Shown here: positions 9,750-22,362 of the stretch, piece by piece
How positions within the stretch are numbered: position 1 is the stretch's first letter
Layout: every line of letters starts with the position of its first letter
Assembly: GCF_905475395.1 (NCBI RefSeq)
Contig: NC_058339.1
Location: forward strand, 79,512,520 to 79,576,519
Source: Chrysoperla carnea
Taxonomy: Eukaryota > Arthropoda > Insecta > Neuroptera > Chrysopidae
Length of the DNA stretch: 64,000 nt
Direction: 5' to 3'
Notes under the pieces: model-generated
What the model saw: the letters and a program-made list of their open reading frames with translations, nothing else
Database searches by the model: none
What the model was told of the DNA's origin: nothing
Translations under genes and position numbers: made by a program

Positions 9750-10139
9750 TAAGAAATAAACGTAAGTATTTATTTATAAAATCTTTTTATTAATCATGTT
9801 TAACAAATCTTTCAAAATATATTAAAAACAAAACATGAAAGAATTATTCAAGAAATAAAATAAAATATATATTGTAACTAAACATGAAAGAATTATTCAA
9901 GAAATAAAATAATATATATATTGTCCTCAATATTCATGATGAATAAAGAAAATGAGAAATTTTTTGCATAGACAAAAAAAAATGACTTCACCATGTTATT
10001 CATTATCATTAAAAACATTTCATAGATTTACAATACATTTAAACAGCAGCAACAATAAATGAGATCTTTTGCAGACAAATCAGTGGAAATTGTGTTTTTT
10101 CAGTAAGAGTCCCCAAAAAATAATACCCCACATCATTAT
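9750..10139 (-). other. Probable 3' UTR of Poc5
   Basis: Lies directly after the Poc5 stop. Minus-strand AATAAA signals occur at 9791-9786 and 9774-9769, so the transcript probably ends near 9750. A 49-bp tandem duplication (about 9832-9924, beginning aacatgaaagaattattc in each copy) lies within it. Confidence 0.55.
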
Positions 10140-12910
10140 TTAATGAATACCACGAAACAAACATTTACAATCACTGTTACATTGATTATCACTTCTTGGT
10201 GAATTTTCAAGTGATGTATTTGTTGATGTTTTTTTTAAAACTTTCTCTTCAATGTTATTTAATGTACACCATATTGGACATGTGCACACACTTAAGCATG
10301 CACACTTCTTCTTTTGATTATTGTCAGTTCGATTAAAAATCCGGTTCGATGAAGGCCTATTACCTCCATCGCTATTATTTAAATCATCCGATAAAAAATT
10401 TTTTCGGACAGTTCGATTGTAATCGTTAATATATTCCATCTGTTCTTCTTGGAAAGTGGGCGAAGAATTTTCTGATATATTACGAAAATACGTACATTTT
10501 TCTAATAAAGCACAATCGGACATTGACATACGTTTTACATTATTTGGATTAGTTTTAGCTTTTGGAAATTGTTCTTGTTGAAATTGTTTTTTTAATGATG
10601 CTATGTCAATTTTTGTCTTAAATTGATTAAATTTTGGACTGTCTTGTTGTTTATTCGCCACTGTTTGTCGTGGAGATTGTGCTCGTTGTCGTAATGAAGG
10701 TGACGTTGTATTATTGGCTAGTTCAATATAATTAATTTGTGTCTTACTCTCAGAATTATGTTCTGAGCTATTATCATCGCGATAATCCATCGGTTTACTA
10801 TTTAAATCATCGGTTGATTTCGTTAAAATATTATCGGAATTATTACTCTCAATTTTTGCTGGTTCCTCGTTTTTCGACTCATTTTGTAAATTACAACAAC
10901 ATTCTGAATTACATTCATAATTTTCAACACTACGGAATAGAGCTTTCTCTAGTTTTTCTCGTGCTGAAATTGCTGTATCCGTTGCTTTTGTATCATTTTC
11001 GGTTTTATTGTCATTATTGATTTTTTCTGTTGTGACTGAATCGGTTTTGCCTAGTATCTTTCTGTCTTTAAATTCATCTATGCGCTTATTATTCATTATT
11101 GAACTTTTTAGTATATCTGTTTGCTGATTAAAATCGGTCGATTCTTGCTTATGTAATTTTGCATTACCCCGTTGTTGCATGTTCTTCTTTTTACGTTTAT
11201 TGTGTGGCATACGCATGTAGGGTCGTTTTCCAAATACAGGTATTATATTTTTATTATTCCCACCTCCTCCGAATCGATTACAAAAAGTGTATCCATTCAT
11301 GTCATACGAGAATTGTGGTCCATCCGATAGAAGACGATTATCAAACATTGGTTGTTGATATAGGCAGTCATTTTTATCGCCATGTTTAAGCTCAAAGTCA
11401 TGTATCTGTCGAACGTTATCGCAACAAATCGATGTAAATTTCGATTTACAATTACAGTGTTGCATTGGCATAGTATTGTTTGAATTCTTTTGGCACAAAT
11501 AATCTAAATTACAGGAACACATTTGACAATTATCCTGTGGATATCGTATCGAATTATTCTGATTACTGTTGAAAGTAAATTCATCTACTTTACTTGAATG
11601 TTGTGATAAAGGACTTTTAACAGATGTCTCATTGGGATCTAACGCTTTCATCGTTTCGTTTGTAATAAAAGATAGGCCTTGTGTTACAGCATTTTTTACT
11701 GAATTTAATAGAACCGATTTTTCAGATTTTAACTTTAATATTTCATTTTCTAAGGTTTTAATACTTTCTACTTCGTCATGTTCGCCCATCGAGTCATCAC
11801 TTACCTGCTGGAGTTATATAAATCGGTATTAATAATGTGAAAAAGTCTTAGAATTCAGTTATTTTTAATTTGAGGATGAAAAGTTGTTATCTTTAAGGGG
11901 GTTTACGGGATTACGCGACTTAGTTATAATGATCTTTAATGTAAAAGTTTTAAACTTATCAACCCTTAAGTGTTGATTAAGCAATGCTGAATGAAGAGTT
12001 TTAACATACTTTTGAATTCATACTTAGTGTTTTATTTGATCCCGTATCGTAAAAGTAAGTTTTTAATAAAAACGTTAAGAATTTTGCACGAATTTAATTC
12101 AAAGTCGTAATCGTGATTTTATTTGACGAACCTTATAAATAGAAAATTTAAGCCTGGCTGTTTTCAGCGACACTACTTAAGGCTTTCATCACCCGTTATT
12201 ATATTTTTAAAGATTATGACTTTTCAAGTTGGAGTATATTTTTGATTCACTTTGTGTGTCTATGGAACAGTACGATAGTAAGTATTACGTAAAGTAATGC
12301 CTACTTGACATGTATGTTGTAATGCGTTCTTATAACGTATCAGCGCCATTTTTAACGGAATAATAAGTCTTAAATTTAATTATAGAATGATTACCTTATT
12401 GTTAATATTATAAGCTCGTGCTATATTGATCGGACCAGTTCGAATATCATCATGCCAATTTTTTAAAACTCGCTTCAATAATTTTCTATTGTATAATTGT
12501 TCAGTAATATTATCTAATATAACATCATATCGATAATAATCCTGTTTGGCACTCTCTTGCAACTGTTTTGTTTTAGCCAATTGTAATTGTAATCGGGATT
12601 GTAATTTTGTAATTTCATCATGTTGTAATGTTATATGTTCAAATGTTTTATGAACTAATTTCGATATAATTTCATTTATCTCTTTTGTATAATTAAATGT
12701 GGCATTATTGATTTGTTCTGTTGCTGCTTCAATATGTTTATATATAATATAGGGATTTATTGGTTGTTTCTGTTCATTATTTTGTTGTGTTGTACCATTT
12801 TTATAATGTTCTTTGGTTAAGTCATTTGTTTGATAAACGGCCGTAAATTCAAATATAGTATTATTATTCTGAGTGTCTGACATTCCTCTAGGTTGTAACC
12901 CAAGGTTCTT
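10140..12910 (-). CDS. Poc5: POC5-like centriolar protein, exons b and c
   Basis: POC5 is a centrin-binding centriole protein needed for centriole elongation and distal-lumen structure. Exon b is 12910-12395, exon c 11804 (or 11807)-10140. Exon b ends AATAAG|GTAATC in phase 0, and its ORF would otherwise stop four codons later; exon c opens in phase 0 at CAGCAG|GTAAGTGAT, so the join is in frame. With a 12-codon upstream exon (14147-14112) the protein is about 738 residues. Near residues 151-164 LYNRKLLKRVLKNW is an Sfi1-type centrin-binding motif like the human YYQRTLLKKVWKVW. Residues about 202-239 (LENEILKLKSEK, then NAVTQGLSFITNETMKAL) match the POC5 segment of the form LENAKAEIQRM...AFMRGVCALNLEAM. 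Together they are the main evidence. A coiled coil precedes the motif. The C-terminal half is Asn/Ser-rich, low in complexity, with Cys clusters. The N-terminal repeats known from vertebrates are not found, so the gene may be shortened. Confidence 0.8.
11805..11810 (-). other. NAGNAG tandem acceptor of Poc5 exon c
   Basis: Minus-strand ctccagcag|gtaagt offers two AGs three bases apart, both in phase 0. Use of the first adds one Gln. The sequence after it also happens to be a perfect donor consensus (CAG|GTAAGT), which could cause recursive or alternative splicing. Confidence 0.55.
11811..12394 (-). other. Intron 2 of Poc5
   Basis: 584 bp between donor AAG|GTAATC (12394) and the tandem acceptor. 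The pyrimidine tract is weak (tttatataactccagcag); a possible branch sequence attaat lies about 25 nt upstream. No other feature seen. Confidence 0.6.
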
Positions 12911-14111
12911 CTGGGCAGAATGAAATTTTTTTTTATGGTTTAACTGTCTTTTATTTTTTCTAATTTTTTAATAAAATTTTTTTTACATTTACAAAATTTA
13001 ATGGTAGTAACATTATGTTGAGCCTTTAAGCTCCGACTTTTTTTTATAGAAATTGTAACGAATAAATAATTATATAAATGATTTTTAAATATGTTTATTG
13101 TGAACTGTATACTGTCAGTCCAACAAAATAAAAAAAATTAATTTAAATTTTCTTGGGTAAACAAATTCTATTTTTTGTTACTAGGGGAATCAGTATTATT
13201 GATTTTTTTGGAATCAACTGTGATTTTGGTCAAGAGCCAGCCATATTAAATCGGATATTTTGTAAGCCTAATTTTCATGGCATATGTTTCAGCAATGGTC
13301 AATGCCGTATTTTATTTATTGATTAGAGCAATTTTTACAAATACTGACATTCTAGTATTCGAGACATTCGAAAAAATCTTTCGACAAATCTATGCATAAT
13401 ACTTAAAATATTTAGGAGCATGAATTTATTAATTTATTAATGTTTTTAGAGCTCAGGAATATGTTTAACGAACACAGCTTTGGGCCCCCAGCTTGGTTCT
13501 GGGACTATTTATTCATTTTGCTGATCCTCCAACTTGGCGTTAAGTAATCAAAAAGGGTCTGTATCTTTGAGTTTTCGAAATTAAATATAAAGCATGAATT
13601 AGGATTGATTAATCACTGTTTTGGAAAGTATCGTATTAAAAAATCGAAAAATAAAAAGGTGGCTTGATATTGATTCTTAATTTAGTCGGCAATTACCCAA
13701 AAATTGTTAGGTTCAATAATTGATCGTCTCATTATCGTTAGTTAGAATGAGCGTCAGAGTGTCCAATGAAAACGTACCTTTAGAATTCTATAATACCTCC
13801 AATTAGGAAATCTCGAATAGTAAATTTTTGTGGATCTAATTTCGATAAAAAAGTTAATCAAGTTTTTGTAATGTTTTTTAATCATGTTTTACGTTTTTTC
13901 TTTGAATTAACTTTGAATTTAACGTTTTTTGTTTGGTAGAGGATTCAACTAACCGGGATTTTTAAAAAAAATTTAAAATGTTTACTTAACTCTCTACAAT
14001 AAATTTTAAGAACTTTATTAGGGTGTTTGAATTGGCTGTGCTTTATTATAGAATTAATAAAGTTCCGTAAGGTGTAAAAACAGAATATAATACAAAACAT
14101 TGGGTACTTAC
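12911..14111 (-). other. Intron 1 of Poc5 (inferred)
   Basis: About 1.2 kb of AT-rich sequence between the donor at 14111 and the acceptor at 12911. No RNA gene or repeat recognised inside. Confidence 0.5.
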
Positions 14112-14147
14112 CTTTTCCAAAAGGAGCAGATATTGATTATTTTGCAT
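14112..14147 (-). CDS. Poc5: Likely first coding exon of Poc5
   Basis: On the minus strand an ATG at 14147 opens twelve codons (MQNNQYLLLLEK) ending at a strong donor, AAAAG|GTAAGT (14112/14111). This is phase 0 and joins in frame to exon b after the acceptor tctgcccag at 12911, adding KNLGLQPRG before the first internal Met. A stop lies in frame a few codons upstream of the ATG, and an AG (tttaaatccag) just before it could be an acceptor from a 5' UTR exon. There is no homology evidence for these twelve residues; the case rests on splice signals and phase. Confidence 0.55.
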
Positions 14148-15330
14148 GAGATTCTGGATTTAAATTATTGGATCAAATTCACGACAATATATTTATGAAA
14201 TTTATAACCAGAATATCATCAAAAAATTATTCGTAGTTAAGTATTAGATTTACTTATTTCATGTTAAAATTCGAGCAGAAAAAAGTATTTGAAAATAAAT
14301 TTTGAAAAAAGGCCTACTGGCAAAAATACATTATTTATTTTTCATGTAGGTATCATAGCAAAATTTTAAAATTATTGTTTAGAAATGTGACGAAATTTAT
14401 AAGTCAAAAAGTTATCTCTAGGAAGCGAAATTTCTAAAATTAAAAAATTTTTCGCTGATATCTTTTACATCGAGTCTTAAAGATTATTTTGCATCGTTTT
14501 GTCTAATCGCAGAAAATAAGTTTTAAGAATAACAATATAAAAATTACATTCACCCTTCCCAGCGTTTTTATATTATCCCCTTATCCTTCCCTTTCCTCAC
14601 GTTCTACTTAACTTAAAAATAGAATATCGCATTGAAAAAATAGAAACTGTTAGAAAGTTGTCATAAAATGTGGAAAAACTTTCAAATTAATAATTCATTT
14701 TTTCTGGACGGAGAATGAAAATATAGCGTCTTTAAAAACATCTATTTTCCAGGAGACAATTTTTTCTAATGTTAGCTACATCTGTATCTAAACATCGAAA
14801 TTCTATGAGAAGAAAACTGTTATATTGTATGATAAGAAAATTATTCTACCACTCTCCTTTTACATTTACGTTTTCAGAAAACATAGTTAAACATCGAATT
14901 CACAGATGTCACTATATTCACTGATTTCTTTCCAATTCTTTAATCACTATTTCCACTTCAATTTTCCTAGCTATAATCTTGATAATGATTTACAATTATA
15001 TAACCATGATAAAAAAAGAGGTGTTAACTACAGTAAAATGAATGGTTCTTAATAGTTTTCATAGTGGTGTGGTTACACATTTCCTGTCATTTTCCTTCCA
15101 TTTCATGATTGATTATTTTATCTTGGTACTTAATAATAAAACACTTTATTCATTTTCTTCTTTGAAAATAGAATACATTATTTTATACAAAATTCTTATT
15201 TTTAAACTATGTTAAATAAATTACTTTTATAATTAATTTATTAGTATATATAATTTGTATAACATATCTGTAAAAATTTTGCCTATATGTTATTATATTT
15301 ATTTTATGTAATTTTATAACATTATTTATG
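14148..15330. other. Region upstream of Poc5
   Basis: AT-rich with no coding exon recognised. The Poc5 promoter and any 5' UTR exon should lie here or further right; a minus-strand donor-like caaagagaagag|gtaagt at about 17161 is one candidate, unproven. Confidence 0.35.
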
Positions 15331-15415
15331 AAAAATAATATTGTCCATAATCTCTAGGTCGCTAATGACCTAGACGTTAAAAGCGACCTTAAATGAAAAA
15401 AAATAATAATATTGT
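15331..15415 (+). mobile_element. Tiny 5'-truncated LINE/SINE insert with target-site duplication
   Basis: About 55 bp (tctctaggtcgctaatgacc...ccttaaatgaaaaaaa) lie between two copies of aataatattgtc (about 15334-15345 and 15404-15415). The body and A-rich tail match the end of the repeat at 42435-42490 (gataatgacctagacgttaaa). The exact duplication implies target-primed insertion. Confidence 0.75.
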
Positions 15416-17431
15416 CTATTTGTCTTTATTTACAAGTAGTACGTATGAAATTTGTTTATCATATGTGTAACAATAATGTATGCCTATAATGTTTGTTTAT
15501 TATCTTTTGTATCATGTAATTCTTTTCAACTTGAATTCATTATAATATAAATAATTGCTAACAATTATAATAATTTGTAAACGTCTCTACATAAACTCTC
15601 TACATATATTTTTTTTCAGTATAACATTAAAAAAAAAAATGTTTATGTGTGTAGGATTTGATAAAGTATGTAATCTAACTGGAGGTTTGTCCTACTATAT
15701 TCCTATTTTCTATAGAGATATTAGAAAATAATGAAGGTAGCCAAATTAAATTTGTCATTTTAAATCAATTTGCATGACAAGCTCTTTTAAGGAGCATTTC
15801 TGGAGCAATTCATAATTGTGTACTAAAGTACACTGAATCTATGGCTTACTTTAAAAAAACATGTAAATCTGATTTTTATAGCGATTAAAATGTTAGTTTC
15901 TGAAATTGCTCCGATATATTGCCCTTTGTATATGAATTTTAGACGAATCTCAGAAAGCATATATGCAAAATTACACTAGAAACTGATTTTTATTTTCGAT
16001 TATAAAGGAAAAAAATCGAATTCATTTAACAATAGGCTTGATGACTAAATTTTTCTAATCACTAAATTTGTATGCGTAATATCTCAAATTCGATATGTCG
16101 AAAAAGGAACTTGGTTTTTATTGTATTTTTGTTAACTAAATTATGATTTACTTTCAGTATTAAAAAACCTTTCAGTACTTAACAAAAGTGTTAGAAGAGG
16201 GTTACTAAGGGAGACCTCAATGATGTGTGTGTTTGTGTGTACGTACACACGTATGTGTGTGCGAGTGGTGTTTGCGATGAGGAGAGATAGCCGTGAGGCA
16301 ACATTACCACGAGTATAAAGTATCACACGCCATAAAGCTAAATCCATTTTCACTGTGATTTTTACTGTTTTATATGTGACAACAAATTGTGTGACTTGAC
16401 TATCCATCCTATACATAAATATCCACACAGTATGGGTATATATATTGTGTGTGTGTGATGGTTGCCTACCATATCTATAACTTGAATGATAGTGGCACAT
16501 GACACAATGGCGGTATAGACTTTGTGTTTTGTAATATGGGTCGGTTTTAACCATTTTAGTGTATTTATCTCATAAAAATATTACTTGAATTTATTACACT
16601 TTATTGCTTTTCTCCTTTTTGATTCTCTTTGACTGGTTCTTCGAGCCGGATATAAGTTTGCATGATGAGTTTCTGAAATAGAAGAGATTGATTTTAGTTT
16701 TTTAATTCTGGATAATGCTTGTGCAAATATTATTCTAATTTCCTTGTAGTAACAAACTTGAGCATTCCCATTCACTTCTCTACAAAACACTAACGAGCTG
16801 TTTTTGTCTAGAAAGACACCAGCGCAAAACTATCAAATGGAGTAAAACAGATAAATCTAAAATACATCATGAGATGCGACACACCTGACTCACTTTTTTG
16901 AATACTGATTTTATTGAAATTAGGTAGGGTACGTCAGGAATTTTGCTAGGAATTGGCTTTTACCATTTGGAGTGTTGATTTTAGAGAACTCTGTACAATC
17001 TTAATGTTCTCATCTACCCTGAGATCGTTTTTGACACTTCATTTTTATTTCTATTCATCAATTGTTTCTTTTCTCCATATAATGGACGTATTAAAAAGTG
17101 TGAATATAGACACAAATGTTGAACAAATTTCGCTATAAAAAAAAAGTAAAAAACAAACTTACCTCTTCTCTTTGTCATTGTAATAAATGATTTTTATGAC
17201 TTGAAGCGTTTGTCTCTGTTGTTTTTTTTTTTATTTCATTGTCATAATGTTATTTAACACCCATTGTGTACAATATGATACTGTACGTTATAAATGATGG
17301 TGTATGGCCAGGGTTGCCAGATAATTTCTTTAAAAAAACCGCGATAGATACAGTAAAAAAGCGGTAGACTGATGGAGTAGAAATGAAATCGACCCAATGG
17401 AAAACTAGATATGAGTACATATTTGTATAAA
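15416..17431. other. Intergenic AT-rich region with GT microsatellites
   Basis: Imperfect (GT)n tracts at about 16222-16264 and 16446-16460. Short ORFs on both strands lack any recognisable domain. No gene supported. Confidence 0.5.
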
Positions 17432-19359
17432 TCTATCTATACAAATAAATGTTTTGTCCTGATTGACTGACTGACGGATTAACGCACAACCTTAACCGCT
17501 GATCGTAGAGACCTGAAACTTGGAGGGTGTGGCCTTTGTATGACGTAGGCATCCGATAATTTTTTTTTTCGAAATTCTACATCTAATGGGCCGGAAATGG
17601 GAGCGAAGTTTGTCTGGGACAAGTGATTACTTGATCCAATTTTGTATAATTATTCTTTATTAGAATAGCGAAGTATTCTAATAAAGTGAAGTATGTCAGA
17701 AGTATGTAAAAATCATAAAAAAACAGCAGTGGTTTATGAAATAGATCATTTAAAGATTGGATTATTTTTTTAGACAGTTCATTCATACATTTGAACAGTG
17801 TTGTTGTAAATTGCCGTGGTTTCTTAATATCCATCTATTTATTCAACGTCTGCTGAAACCCAGTTTAAGCCTGTTATCGTAGTTTTAATTAAGCTGTCAC
17901 TTGTCGCGCTTTTCCTATGTTCTACAATCAATCTCAGACTCCGATTTAAATCCATATTTAATCCTCTTATACCCATTTTTACAGTATTTGTGGAGGCATA
18001 ATCGAGAAAATCGTCAAATGTAATTTGCCACTATATTCCAGTCCAGTAGAGCGTTAAGTTTAGAAGAAAAAAACTTTAGATCTACTAATAAAACGTGAGA
18101 AATGACAACCCTGGGTATCATTTATTATATAATAATATCATCAGTGATGTGAGCTTTAACATAACAAATCAATGCGTTTTTAAAACATTTTTACTTCATT
18201 AAGATTGTTGTATGGTTGTGTTCGTATGTATGTATGTACACGTTCGTATGTATGTATGTACGTATGTATGCGGTTGGTACATAATAATATTTTGATTGTA
18301 TATTATGTCGTCAGTCAACTATTAAATTTCATTTTCATTTATTAAAAATATACTTCTAGATACAAAATGTTACAAGTTTGTTCAAATAAATTGAACTAAA
18401 CTATAAAAGAATGTATACAGATAGTGATGGGTAAGACCAAGACTAAGACTTAGACGCGAACGTTTCTTTTTTTTCTCATGATGAAGAGAAATTTTTATTA
18501 TTGTTTTTGTCTGTCTATTAAGAGGATTGATGAAATATTAGATTGAATTTGGTCATAAAGAAAAACAAGTGACAATAAATAATTAATTGAGATAATTGTT
18601 GAAATACTCTGCATAGACAATGTTGAATATGAGTTCTTGCACTATTTTTTAATAAATTAAATAAGTTGAAAAAATCTACATACTCATTTGTCCCGATGAT
18701 CAAAATTTGGACAAATTTTTTGAAACATTTTATTACTTTTTGAAGTCATCTATATATGTACATAAAAATGAACCTATATTTCTTCTGGTCACGCTATAAC
18801 TGGAAAAAGAATGGAACAATTTGACTAATTCTTTTTTTATTGTGTTAATTATTATTAGGAGAAGATTCTTATTAAGGAAGTTGAGCGGAACATTAAAAAA
18901 TTTAAGACAAAATATTAAATGCAATAAATGGTGGAAACGCATATAAGTAATGCATTATTATTTGCTTACTATATACTTAATACTTATGCATTTATTTGCG
19001 CTTTCACCATATTTATCTAGAATTGTGAACAGGTATTTGAATTGTATTGAGATAGTATTTATTATTATTCATGTATTGTGAATAGGTATTTATTAGAATT
19101 ATATGCAAGCTCGGCGACCTCTCATGACGAAAGCTGCAGCCAGACCGAAGGCCGAAGGCCTGTTCAAGAGATAGTATTAAAATTTGTGTTTAGCGGGACA
19201 ACTAAGCAAGGGGTGGGTTTACGGATGAGCTTAAAGGAGCGGGAGGGGGGGGGGCTAAGCATAGTATAGCTATTAATGAATTGGAACTGCAGGTTAATTA
19301 AGATCAATAGTTATAATTAAATAAATTGTTGGTGAAACGAAGTTCGTCGGGTCATCTAG
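17432..19359 (+). mobile_element. Candidate non-autonomous Helitron
   Basis: The left end begins TCTATCTATAC after an A (17432), followed by Helitron-like subterminal sequence (gattgactgactgac, then taaccgctgatcgtagagac). The right end is acgaagttcgtcgggtcatCTAG|T with the hairpin cgaagttcg and terminal CTAG at 19356-19359 followed by T, as expected for insertion between A and T. No Rep/helicase coding remains. Inside is a (GTAT)n tract (about 18221-18271). The two ends could belong to separate elements. Confidence 0.55.
18221..18271. repeat. GTAT microsatellite
   Basis: Two blocks of cgtatgtatgtatgtac in tandem with further gtat units. Confidence 0.9.
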
Positions 19360-20085
19360 TATACTATAATTATAATATACGTGTGGCTCTGGTCACCCGT
19401 AGCTAGAGCTTTTAATCAGAATGATTCGAAGAACATTTTGAGGACAGTTTGAAAAAGTTTCACATAAAGCCATTGTATTAAATTGTCGTGCGGGGTCCTT
19501 TCTCATTCTCTTATACGTATACTTAGTAATTGATATATCTATTTAATAGATTTTTCATTTTTTTTTTTCAATAGAATCAAAACTTATATGACACGATTGT
19601 TAAAATATTTTCAAAATGAATAATATTATTTATTTTTTTTGCATGAAAGTGTATTAAATTTATCATTACATTATATTATATATGTATATTGATTGTCAAT
19701 GTATATTAAAAGCTATTATGGTTTAAAATTACAAATACGTATAGCTAACTTTTTTTTTTGCACAATATTTTTGTATAATATAATAGTTTATCGATTGATT
19801 TTATTTTTATTATTATTATTAATATTAAAGAGATAGTTTTTCATTCGTTACACTTTTTACAATAATAATAAAAATGATGAATTTATATACTAATTGGTAT
19901 AATAAATTGATTGAACGTTAGACAGAGTGTTCTAGAAAGGATATGTATTGCACATGGTACCATGCAAATTTAAGCTGAAAATAGGCCAATTAATCTATAC
20001 TTATCTTATAGACTACATACCCATGCTAAAATTTGTTGGGTGAAATAGCCCACGAGGAATCATGCTGTAAAAGGTGCTCCTATAT
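19360..20085. other. AT-rich spacer
   Basis: Contains an (ATT)n-type stretch at about 19806-19826. No gene recognised. Confidence 0.45.
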
Positions 20086-20504
20086 GTAAAAGTAAGATTA
20101 AGCACCATGGCGTCAGTTTTGCGCGGTACATGTGAGTACAGGTGAGAATATAAATGCCACATCTCTTGGTGTCTTATCTCCGCACCATAAAATATATACG
20201 GCGTTGCTGGATACTAACTCTGCATAAGGATTCGAAGCAAATTACATAAATGCCGTACATAAATAAATCACTTAGGGCTTCGAAAATTGTCGGGAGATCA
20301 AAATTTTTTTAAATTTTCGGTACCGAAGCTACCGGATTTTTTTCTATACGACATTTATGTAATTCGCTTCCAATACTTATGCAGAGTTATTATCTAGCAT
20401 ATTTGCTGGTGCAGAGGTGAGACACCAAAAACTGTGACTTTTATTTTCTCATCTGTACTCACCTGTACCTTGTAAAACTAACGCCATGGTGCTTAAACTT
20501 TTAC
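20086..20504. mobile_element. Foldback MITE, 165-170-bp inverted arms
   Basis: Left arm 20086-20258 and right arm about 20344-20504 are reverse complements with moderate divergence: taagcaccatggcg...ggtacaggtgagtaca...aactctgcataag...attacataaatg. The loop of about 85 bp holds a smaller palindrome around aattttcggtaccgaag. No transposase. Confidence 0.88.
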
Positions 20505-20937
20505 AAATAAGAGTATATTTTTTAACCTGCTTTTGTAAAATGATGAGATATTCCACTATATGTACCTATCCTGCTATATTATGTCTAGTGATTGCAAGCT
20601 ATTTTCCTATTACACGAGTTTTTCTTCAAATAATTAATTTTTTTGAAAGGCAAATTGCCTCAATTACCAGTTTCTGAATTCACACTTTTTTTTAAATATA
20701 AGCACCTGTTCTTGTTTACGTTCTCCTCCTAATTAGCAATAATTTCTTTATATCGATATTACTATTTATCAAGAATCAAGATGTTTTATTTTATTAAATT
20801 ATTTTGGTGACAACGTTGTATCGAAATTGATAAATAAATTTATTTATATTGCTTGGAAAGAATACATATCGATAACTCACCTTTGTATCGATATACATGT
20901 TGTTGTTTATGTACATGGCTAGAGCCAAGTGTAGCTT
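20505..20937. other. Spacer between two foldback elements
   Basis: Contains a short ORF without recognisable domain. Nothing else seen. Confidence 0.4.
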
Positions 20938-21280
20938 TTAGGACCATCCCTCGGCAAAAATAGAAAAAAAAAAGTTAGTACATAACGATCCGAATTTTTA
21001 GTATGTTATAGTTAACGAAACATATTATTAGATATATAAAACAAAAATTTAGATACCTTACCGATCAATTAAGAGCGTAATTATTAATTAAAATCTTATA
21101 AAAGGCTATGTAATTTAGTGTATTTTTAATTAATTAATTACTCTTTTAATTAATCGCTAATGTACCCAAATTTTGTTTTATATAATAATATGTTTTGTCA
21201 TCTATAACATACTTATTAAAAATTCAGATCATTATCTACTAACTTATTTTTTTCTATTTCTCCCGAATCATTGTCCTTAA
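20938..21280. mobile_element. Foldback MITE, about 150-bp inverted arms
   Basis: Left arm (aggacca...ctcgg, then aaaatagaaaaaa, agttagta, gatccgaattttta, gtatgttata, acatattatta, aaaacaaaa) is mirrored as reverse complement on the right up to ttgtcctta at 21271-21279. The centre is the A/T-rich stretch near 21100-21125. Confidence 0.87.
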
Positions 21281-22360
21281 TAAAAGTTCATTCACATCAG
21301 GGAAAAATTATTTTTTGAGTAACTATAAAAATGACCAGTAAAATTAAGCATAATTTTATTTAATTCTTGGCTCTTTTTAATTTTAATTTCATCTTTTTAA
21401 AACTATTTTCATATTTTATTAAAAAAAGCGAAGAAAAAATCATTACGATTAGCTAAATCATACTGATGATGACTACATGGTAGTTGAAATACGCATTTAT
21501 ATAATTCATAATTGATCCAGAAAACTGGGGAAAAAATCATATCTTCATACGATGTATTGTCATTATTTTTTATTCAATTATCTTCTTATTATCGATCCGG
21601 TTCAGTTTTTCAGTTTCAGGGGCCCAACTTCGGGCGAGTATGTCATGAAATTAAACCTTTTTAGCCACTTGGATCCAAAATATCGTTATTATTTACACAT
21701 ACTAAACATTAATTAAGATATTCTATATACTTACCGGCTGGAAAAATTATCTACATAACGGTGGAAACCGTTTCAAAATTCGTTGCGTAGTTAGCGGATA
21801 AACAGACAGACAGTAGACAGACGTAGTTAGCGGATAAACAGTTAGTGGATAAACAAATAGACAGACTTGGAGGGTGATCTTCTTTTATACTCTGTATAGA
21901 TTTGAATATCGTCCTTAACGAACACTAAAAGCAATAGTTGTTAAACACTATCTTGACAACAGTTCCTCAAAATTTGATCCTTGTGAAATATCTGTCAAAT
22001 ATTATGCCTGACTCTAGACCTGGTATATGTGCAAGGCTCGTGTTTATTCTCCCAAGAGTATGTCTCATGTAAGTTTTCGTTTTCTCTTTTCGTTTATATT
22101 CATTTATTCACTCATTCATTCATTTTCTTTATATTGCTATTTCTAACTCCTATCAACACTTTTCTACCCTCCGTATTCCACCTTCCGTTCGATCCTTTCT
22201 TGGAGTCGGCACATGTAACAGTCAACCATTTAATATGATTTTTATCTTTACAGTGTCTCTAATTCATTTTATGAAAATTTGTAGTTTGACAAAATATTAT
22301 TAGTCCTAAAGATACTGCATTTTCTGATTATTATTTATATTATATTTATATTTATATTTT
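21281..22360. other. AT-rich intergenic region
   Basis: A short internal tandem, cagttagtggataaaca-like, occurs around 21785-21855 (gcggataaacagacagacag repeated imperfectly). No gene supported. Confidence 0.4.
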
Positions 22361-22362
22361 TA

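Noticed and set aside
10739..11832. Plus-strand ORFs of 76-93 codons opposite Poc5
   Set aside because: Shadows of the coding strand, rich in Tyr/His/Cys as expected from reversed Asn-rich codons.
12380..12883. The 167-codon ORF as a stand-alone gene
   Set aside because: Its last four codons follow a GTAATC donor, and the POC5 signature continues in frame in the next exon; the frame is also open upstream of its Met.
16141..16554. 137-codon minus ORF
   Set aside because: Runs through GT microsatellites; no domain, promoter or splice support.
21450..21500. tgatgatga motif as another C/D snoRNA
   Set aside because: No matching D box, guide or host intron.
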